In this document: positions 56,099-64,000 of the stretch, piece by piece
Position numbering within the stretch: the stretch's first letter is position 1
How the letters are laid out: each line of letters starts with the position of its first letter
Source: Cryptomeria japonica
Lineage: Eukaryota; Streptophyta; Pinopsida; Cupressales; Cupressaceae
Length of the DNA: 64,000 nucleotides
NCBI RefSeq assembly: GCF_030272615.1
Contig: NC_081415.1
Span: 260,958,425-261,022,424, forward strand
Direction: 5' to 3'
Program-made: the position numbers and the translations under genes
The notes under the pieces: model-generated
The model's database searches: none
Seen by the model: the letters and a program-made list of their open reading frames with translations, nothing else
Told to the model about the DNA's origin: nothing

Positions 56099-58724
56099 TG
56101 TAGGGACCTGTTTGTCCTAACCCTAGTTAAACCAAACTTAAACTCACTATTTTAATTAAAAATTAAATTAACCATTATTGCACATGCAAAAGCAATAATT
56201 ATCAACATGCAAGTAATAGATAAGTAACTGAACAGCCATGCAACTGATAAATAACATGTAGAAATTAAATGTGCATGCGAAAAATAACAAACTAAAATTA
56301 TGCATGAGGATCGAATAGAATGCAAACCATAATTAGTTACGATGTCGAGTTATGTGTGTGCATGAGTAGCGTAAATCGTATGCATGAAATTATTACGAAT
56401 TAAATTAACATGCAAAAACTCATAATTAAATAATCTACGAGATAATTAAATATGACCATGCATGCATGCGTAAATGAAAACTAATCTAAGAAAGTAAATC
56501 ATGCATGTTAGTGGGTTAGTATGTTAGTAGCCTTTTTTCTTCTTTTTTTCTTTGTTAGTTACATTGCATGGCGACTTCTTGTCGCTTTACATCATGTGAC
56601 CTTACAGGTCCTTTTTTTCATAACTTCTACATGCGACCATTCTGGTCTTTACAATGAAATAAAATATACATCTTCAATTATTACATAAAATTTTATCTAA
56701 AATCTCTGACTTTCTTTGTCTTCGGATGTGTCGCCTCTGTTTGACCTGGATAACCTCCTCTCGCAAACCGGATGATGGACATATGACCCAGGCGTTTTAT
56801 CCGCCCAACCAAATGAAGCATAAGCTTCCCGGTGCTCTTGATAAGCTCTCGTCCCTCATGACGAAGTATCCTAGCAAGCCGGTACCAACTGGTAGTAAAG
56901 GAATCCTATGCAATCATGTAGAACTAACAACCCATCCTGGTTGAACTAACTACATGTGTTATGGCAGGGAGAAAAATAAATAAATAAATATGATGGCCAT
57001 CATTACCCTATTAGGGAGGTGAAGAAAATCCCCCTTCCCTGGTTAGCCCATAAACAAGCACTCTCGTCCATAATCATCCCTCATAGACAAAAAAATAATT
57101 AACCCTTCGCGGATTAATGTCAGAATAATATTATTATATGTTTTTTTTATAAATTTTTATAAATTTTCCCTTTATAATATAATTTCCTCAAATCAAAATT
57201 TAATTTTAATATTTTCAATAATTTTAAATTAAGAATCTCTATTTAAGTTAATATAATCTTTAAAATCATTTCCTACTATATATCTATATATATATATTAA
57301 ATATTTTTATTGCTTTTATTCTTTTCTTAAAAATTCTTAAATCAATCTTGAAGTTAGAATTTACCACTATTAAGATTTTCCAAATACAGTCGTAATGTTT
57401 TAGTCGTTTCTTAAAAACCCAGATCCCAATTTCTCTGAAATTTTCACAGTAATTAGAAATATTTGAGACACAAAAATCTAGTAAATTTCCTTAAAACCCA
57501 GTTTCTACTTTTTAAGATACATTGAGAAGATGGCATTGACAACACAACTGACACATCAAACAAACTAGCATTAAATCCACAATATCCAATTTTTAAAGAA
57601 AAAGATCAAATTAAGACTCAAATTAAATATGTAAAATAAATGAACCTGGCTGTAAGAAAGAAGAATCGCAGGCATTTTCCCAAATTTCAGACAATCTCTT
57701 CAATCTACCTTGTCGACTTCATAGCAATCACACGAATCAAAAAGCTCAAAAAGAATTGGAATCATCAAATAACAGGTTTATTCCTATATTTATAAACATT
57801 GAATTCTCTAAAAATAAAATTTTATTGTTTGCATGATTAAATTCTTAAAATAAAACTAATTATTAAAATTAGAACTCACAAAATAATTAATTGATTTTAT
57901 TAAATTACAATTTGTTAAATATCTAGTTTTTAAGAAAATAATTAATTATTAGTCTCTCACATCATGTCTATATTTTTAGTACATAATTTTACTCCAACAT
58001 TGTATTTTTGCATGCCTTGATCATTTATTTAAATTTATTAACTAATATTTTAATTAATTTCTTGAATTAATCATATTCTTTATTTTAATTAGTCCTCTAA
58101 TTTTAGTATTTATTTATATCTTACATAGCTTTTTATGTTTTATATATTAATTATCAATACATTTTATTTTTAATTACTCAACTAATTAATTTATTTACTC
58201 TCTTTTAAATAATTATATTATATTATAAATAAATTTCTAGCTTGATTTAATAATTTATCCTTTTATTATAATTTTATTTTATTTTATCAATTTATATTAG
58301 ACTCCATAATTTAATTTATTAATTGCTTATCTAACTGGGTACTTTGCATAGGGTTCCAATACTTAGGTTGCTACTGGCGAGCTAGAAAAACCCCTCCTCG
58401 GTCATATGTCCGCCTTCGACGGTTACCCTGCAACTTATACTTGACAAAAATTCATCAGATCCCATTACATAAAAAAATCTAGCAAAATATTAACATCATT
58501 AAATATCATAACAATATTATTCATGATTATTAAATAACGACATCATATCAACAAAACATCATTATTAAGTATTATTAATCATAACAGTAAAGTAACATCA
58601 TAAAATAACTAACCATCATCATTGTCACTAAACCACACAATATCATCCATCATTATTAAAAGTTAATCAAAAGGTATCCGACATAATAAATAAATCTAAC
58701 TGAGGTCTAATTCGAGTCGTGACA
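56099..58724. mobile_element. Solo LTR, 2626 bp, AGAAT target duplication
   Basis: Begins TGTAGGGACCTG and ends GAGTCGTGACA (TG...CA). AGAAT flanks it exactly (56094-56098 and 58725-58729). No primer site, gag-pol or second LTR adjoins it. A GC-richer part at 56700-56950 and another at 58330-58450 interrupt AT-rich DNA; the 72-codon frame in the first is probably chance. Probably Ty3/gypsy by length, but not provable here. Strand cannot be fixed. Confidence 0.75.
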
Positions 58725-58729
58725 AGAAT

Positions 58730-59879
58730 GGTCAAATTTTCCCACAACTTTTCCTTTTTTATAACATGTTTTCGACATATTTCAAATATATAAATTTTTT
58801 GGAGGGTAGTCAAGGGATGTCCCTTACCATCTTATAAAACCTAGAACACCATTTGAAATGGTCAAAAGGGTTTGAAGTTTAGGGATGCATCCTCATAGAA
58901 CACAAAATTAAACACATTAATAAGTAGAACAAAATTTAAGACAATAGTATAATGATGGTATGAAGATTTCAAGAGCAAGACTTCAACATTAAACAAAAAG
59001 ACAATAAAATAGAAATGTGACATGAAGTCTAATATATGTAAAACACTACAATTAATAATTAAACATACCATTTTTCATTTGAAAAACAAAACTTATATCC
59101 CATATTTATCATTTTATCCTTTTGCATATACTTTTAAACATGCATGTTGCATTGTCTTCCAAATGTAAAGATACATTTTGGTTTTAAAATAAAATAATTA
59201 AAATTAAATATGACCATAATCCTTGAAAAAATTGACAATTTGCCCTTTAATGACCATGAATGATGTAAGAAGTAATTTTATAAAGGTGAATCAATCTCAT
59301 TGGCTTCAAAATGTGGTTTCAAAATCATTGTCAAATGTCAAAAAAAACTCTTATAAACCCCTCAAACTTCCAACAACTAAGTTAAACGAGTGCTCATTTC
59401 AAATAGAATTACAATCAAATTGGCGGGAATCCACATGTGCCAACATCAAAGACACCATTGACACTCTCACGAAGCTCAAAGACAGAATGTAAATGACATA
59501 AGGCCAATGTAAACCACAAAAATGGAATTTTAGCAAATGATTATAAGAGAAAATTGTAGAGCACGTATAGAAGGTAATGCAACAAGGATTTTGAAGATGG
59601 TGCAGAATTAAAAGCTTCTCAAATATAAAGGTACATAGTCACTTATTGCTCTCATAGCTTGTGCTATAAGAAATTTTACTTTGTTAAAGTCAATTTCATT
59701 AAAATGTCCCTAGATCATAAAATTTCCCAGTCAAATTAAGGGTTTCTCTATAAAATTTTACTTTGACATCCTTTATAATTTGGTTTTGGGAAAAATAAAA
59801 AAAATAAACATCAAATATGAGAATATGTTAAGTTTAAAAATCATTTTGTTCAAAATTAGAGACACAAAATTAGTATATA
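58730..59879. other. Unrecognised AT-rich sequence
   Basis: An 89-codon plus-strand frame at 59223-59492 shows no domain. It might belong to the element whose ORF fragment follows. Confidence 0.35.
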
Positions 59880-60300
59880 TTAATCGTGATGATTTTTGGA
59901 GAAGAATGGGTGACAAAAATAGCTCTCCAATCACATGAAATTTAATAGATAATGGGATATTAGAAGAAGCTCAATTTCCTATGGATGTGAAATACACAAA
60001 CCTAGTTCTCGAGTGTACCAATCATTATGACCCTCAGACCCAAGAGGTGAAAACAATAAATAACCAAGTAATTTCTAAATTAGATGGGAAATCTTTTAGC
60101 ACATTTTTCAAGCTACCCCAAAGGGAAGTCTTTACAAAGATAGACAATGGAGGAAGTCTTTAGAAACCACCACAATAGCATGCCACTTCACTAAGAAGAA
60201 AACTGCCTATTGCAACATGATTGTGAGACATTGGTTGGCAGTCCCCAAGAAAGGGAAGTTAGAAATACCATATTTTCACAATTCACAAATGATATCTCAG
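59880..60300 (+). pseudogene. Unrecognised ORF family, member 3 (fragment)
   Basis: The plus strand reads WRRMGDKNSS, LIDNGILEEAQFP, LVLECTNHYDPQTQEV and FFKLPQ. These align in order and spacing with the N-terminal part of member 1 (WSNVGDTN, MIESGIIKSAGFP, LMAECAKHYDDRTRTI, AFHIPE). A few stops interrupt it; downstream text to about 60950 cannot be followed. Confidence 0.6.
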
Positions 60301-62269
60301 ACATCATTGTGCTCCTCCTCATGTTAGCTTGGAAAGAGGATGCCCACATTTTTTAAGAATGGATGCATTTGTTTATTATTGTCATCATTCATGTGGAACA
60401 ATTCATAAATTGGGATGGCATAATCACTGATTAAATTCAAAAGTAAATCATCCAATCCTTTTATATGTCTTTGTATTTGTTCAATGCTATCGTTAGTATG
60501 ATATCTTGGCAAGGATTGGTCCCTATAAGTAATTTTGATGAAATAGCTCAAATTTATGATCATTAACCATAGCTCCAATTGGAGCATAGCTACAAAAGTT
60601 CCAAGAGAGTGAATGAGACATTCACAAAGTATGTGGTCAGAGAATTCAAGGGTGATATGAGTATAATAATATCCTCAAAAGCTACCTAGTTGATCAACGC
60701 ATGTAGGAGCTACTTCATCAAAGTTTAAAGGTTCACTTGCATCAACATTGGAGGTTTTAATGGGTTTCCATATAAACTTCCAATGTATGTGAGCAAAAAA
60801 TTCATCCTAATTGAACTATGTAGACAAATAGGTGAATTGAGTAAAAGATGTAAAGAAAGGAAGAAGATAGTAGTTCCTTTTCCTATCAAGTTATCTCATC
60901 ATCACTGCAAAACATTGTTTGTTGCACTAAATATAGAAGGAGCCTTGATAAAATACACATGTATTTCGTTTTCATGATATTACAATTTGATAGTAAGGAC
61001 AATGTCAAAAACAACTTAAAAATCAAAGGGTCATCCCACAAAAATGATTCCCAAAACTTAGCACACCAAAAATTTGCAAGCAAGGGGAAAAGTATTTTGA
61101 ATTCACCTTCATTTGAAGGTTTACCTTCAAACCAAGGTTCTTAAAGGGCCTTTGTACAAAGGTCCTAAGTGTGAGAACATTCAAAGGTCTTTGCAACATC
61201 ACCTTCAAACGAAGGCTACTCTTGAGTATTTTTTATGAATAAAAAAAGCCTTTGAGCAAAGGTTTTTTTTTTGCTTTTTGATAAAATATATGTATCAAAA
61301 ATTACAAAGTAACTATAAGTTGCTTTGTCATTTTCACAAGTCTAGTAGCACAACTTATTCTAAGTCCAAGGTGGAAGGATTGTGGGCAGTTGGCCATATT
61401 TTTTTGCCACCTAGGTTCACTTGAACCCTGCAAGATTAGCATCATTTTCCACATTGGCAAACCCACCTCAACATTTTGGTACAAATATGCCCCTTTGTGC
61501 ACTATAAAACCCTAACTTCTCTATTACATGTGCATGAAATTTCAAGTTTTAAATAGATTGATAAAGTATTTTTATATTTCCTCGTAAGTTTCCATTTCAT
61601 TGCTCAACTCTTTGACTTCCATTGTTCATCTTTTTGATATTCATTGTCTTACTTTGTCTTCTAATTAAATATGTCTTCTTCTATTATATGCTAATGAAGT
61701 GTGTGAAGATCTTTGAAAGCTCTTCTTAAGTGACTTTGTCATGGCCAAAACACACAAATTAATAAGTATTATAATATTTTATAAAAAAAGCATAGATTAT
61801 GGTTATGCAAACAAATATCCTACATGTCACCAAAAATCTTGTAATCTTGAAGAGACTTGCTACTTTAATATCGATTGAGCCATATATTGACCATAAACTA
61901 CACCTGGGTAAAAATTAGTAGTTGAATTTTTTTATAGGTGACACCTATATCACTAACCCTGCATAAGAGAGAAGAAAGAGCATACATGAATTTCAAGTCA
62001 AAGTTCCAACATAATGGGGAAGAAATAGAGAGGGGTTTATAGAGGAAATTGATTGGCCTTTACTCAAAATAATTTGAAATTTCTGTTTTATAAAGAATGA
62101 CACATCAACAGAGAGGCATGAAACACGTTCAAATTTAAGAAGCAAGTAGGAAACCTTAACACAGGCAAAATTTGCAAAGAGGATTGTAAAATTGATCTCT
62201 TTTACATAGTGGACAAAGACATCTTTGCATTCAAACACACCGCAATCATTGGCTGAATTATTAAGAAGA
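60301..62269. other. Unrecognised sequence with CCTTTG/CCTTCA palindromic motifs
   Basis: Mostly AT-rich. Between 61098 and 61270 short palindromic pieces cluster: CCTTCATTTGAAGG, CCTTTGTACAAAGG (perfect, 61149-61162), CAAAGGTCTTTG. Possibly a decayed foldback element related to the hairpin at 51-82. No gene. Confidence 0.4.
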
Positions 62270-63760
62270 ACAAGTGTCAAGAAGAAATCTAAATTGGAAG
62301 AACTTGAAAGAAAACTATTTTATGGCTAGGCAGTTCTTTATGGTAGAGTTCGAAAGTGAAACAAAGCATAATGAAATCTTGGCAAAGGGGTCATGGTGTA
62401 TTGGAAAATTTTATGTTTACACACAAAGGTGGGTACCAAATTGTGATCCTACCATCCTAAGTACATGGGAGAAACTATTATGGTTTCACTTCTACAACCT
62501 TTTATTTGAATTCTAGAGTGAGGACGATTTAAGAAAGACTGGTGATAATATTGGTGAAACATTAGAAATAGACATGGGCACTGATGATCAAATTTTGTAT
62601 GTAGAAATGAAGGTGTTGACAATTTTCCCTCTCCCAAAGAATTTAAAATTGAACACAACGGTCAAAAGTTGGTTGCGAAAAATAGAAGTGGAAGATGAAA
62701 AGTTCTTCTGTACCAAGTTTAGGAGACAAAATCACAACGAAGAAAATTATAAAATTCCTCCAAAAACGGAATGGAAACTGAAACCCCTTCAAACAGATCT
62801 TCAAATTATAGGAGAACTCAATCTCTTTCGGAATTGTTGATTCCCACATCTCCCAAAAATGAAAGGGTTGTAATAGAATTGGAAAAAGAATTGACAAAGA
62901 AGATTGCTCAAGAAGAACCACAAATTAAAGAATGTGAGAAAGGTGAATGCTCACATATGATAAATGAATTGGAGAGTCAAGTAAATGAAATGGAGCTGGC
63001 AACACCAGTTGTCACTGAAAAATGAGAGAACACAGTAAATGTCAAAAATCCTCAAATGATATCCCAAACGAAAAGGGTGATGAATTGGATATAATGGAGA
63101 AGAGAACCATAAGCCAAACTATGACTAAAACCTAGAAAAAAGGAACTTCTAAGACCTAAAACTAGGAGGAAAACAAATAGAAAGAAGTGGGCTAAGGATG
63201 GAATATTTTTGAAACAAACATCAATCAAAACCTACGTGACTAGGTCCAAGGGATATGATTTCTCCCTCAGGAAATAATGAAAGTTCTCACATGGAATCTT
63301 ATGAGCCTCAACACTTCTAACAAAAGGTGCATGATCAAGCACCAATTAGAAACCCAATTCATTGAATTAGTGTTATTACAGAAAACCAAACTACCAAGAG
63401 AAGAGATAGTTAAGTTTGTCAAGCATTGTCATAGATGGTCTAGGGAGGCTACAGATGAAAATAGAAGAGCGTTGAGGGGTCTATTTATCATGTGGAGATC
63501 AAACAAAGTCAAGGAAATAGAAGAGCGTTGAGGGGTCTATTTATCATGTGGAGATCAAACAAAGTCAAGGCACAGTTAATAAGTTCGGATCAGAATTGGA
63601 TGAAATTTGGGGTGTGTATTTTAATTTTCAGGCTTCAATTCATTCTATATAATATCTATCATTCGGTCAAAACAGGTGAAAAGTTAGCGTTGTGGGAGAG
63701 AAAACACCAAATCACAATGAGAAGTGTAAAGCGGAAAATCGCGATCGAACCCTAGCTGCT
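62270..63760 (+). mobile_element. Degenerate LINE: ORF1 (DUF4283) and start of ORF2 endonuclease
   Basis: ORF1 text: FFMVEFESETKHNEILAKGS, RWVPNCDPT and LLFEF make a DUF4283 domain. A decayed zinc knuckle FCTKFRRQNHNEENY follows near 62705-62750, where two cysteines are replaced. At 63277 MKVLTWNLMSLNTSNKR begins the AP-endonuclease domain of ORF2, with LVLLQKTKL. A 56-bp duplication at 63459-63570 shifts its frame. RT is missing from the window. Confidence 0.8.
63459..63570 (+). repeat. Perfect 56-bp tandem duplication in the LINE
   Basis: Units 63459-63514 and 63515-63570 are identical, beginning AAATAGAAGAGCGTTGAGGG. 56 is not a multiple of three, so it breaks the endonuclease frame. The lack of differences points to a recent event or an assembly artefact. 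Confidence 0.9.
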
Positions 63761-64000
63761 CTACCCTCTTCCAACTCCGAGGAGAGAGAAGGGAGAGTCT
63801 CTAGGGTTGATGGTTTTCACTTAGGGGAGAGACTTTACATTCAAAAGAGGGGTTGAAACCCACAAGATCCAATCCCACACAATGCAAGATTGGATGCTAA
63901 ATGTGTTTCAAGGGTTAAGAAAGCAAGGCTACCCTCTTTTGTAAAGAATGTTGATAGAAGAATTAAGCTAGGAATGCATGGAAAGTGACAAAGATTCGCT
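63761..64000. other. Unrecognised sequence at the window end
   Basis: GA-rich stretch (GAGGAGAGAGAAGGGAGAG) with no recognised gene. Confidence 0.4.

Noticed and set aside
56726-56944. 72-codon open frame as a small gene
   Set aside because: Lies wholly within the solo LTR and shows no recognisable domain.

Overview
The window looks like nuclear DNA of a seed plant with a very large, repeat-rich genome, most likely a conifer or other gymnosperm. The evidence is one plant gene stretched by introns of about 22, 15 and 9 kb, AT-rich intergenic DNA, and a dense mixture of old LINEs, long LTRs, a TRIM, hAT-like elements and SINE-like insertions. I cannot name the species from sequence alone.

The one recognisable host gene is a purple acid phosphatase (PAP15/PAP23-like) on the minus strand, seven exons from 53675 (ATG) to 5240 (stop), 48.4 kb in all. 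All six introns are GT-AG with matching phases, and all seven metal ligands of the family are present. Exon 2 is one base short, so the frame breaks between the N-terminal half and the catalytic domain. The locus is therefore either a recent pseudogene or carries an indel error in the assembly. A PHR1-type motif (53763-53770) lies about 90 bp upstream of the ATG, and an AATAAA (5135-5140) lies about 100 bp after the stop.

Downstream of the gene (1-5239) are a foldback element and a degenerate minus-strand LINE (about 1650-4480). Intron 5 (5812-27880) holds a GTCCC-rich block, several copies of an LTR-like repeat split by a 2.2-kb hAT-like element with an 8-bp target duplication, short-period repeats, a decayed member of an unrecognised ORF family (about 18400-21130), a 5S-rRNA-like core inside a 161-bp inverted repeat (23410-23809), and a SINE-like insertion with an 18-bp duplication (27306-27415). 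Intron 3 (28558-43894) holds the best member of the unrecognised ORF family (30720-33580, minus), repeat-rich flanks, and a long LTR-like unit (39248-42692) with a 371-bp TRIM inside. Intron 2 (44232-53003) holds a 551-bp hAT-type MITE and a decayed LINE ORF1 that was hit by three different elements, each with its own target duplication.

Upstream of the gene (53676-64000) are a short mitochondrial cox1-like patch, a 2.6-kb solo LTR with a 5-bp duplication, a third fragment of the unrecognised ORF family, and a plus-strand LINE (about 62270-63760). No tRNA gene, CRISPR array or bacterial-type operon is present. Apart from the phosphatase, the coding content is mobile-element debris.
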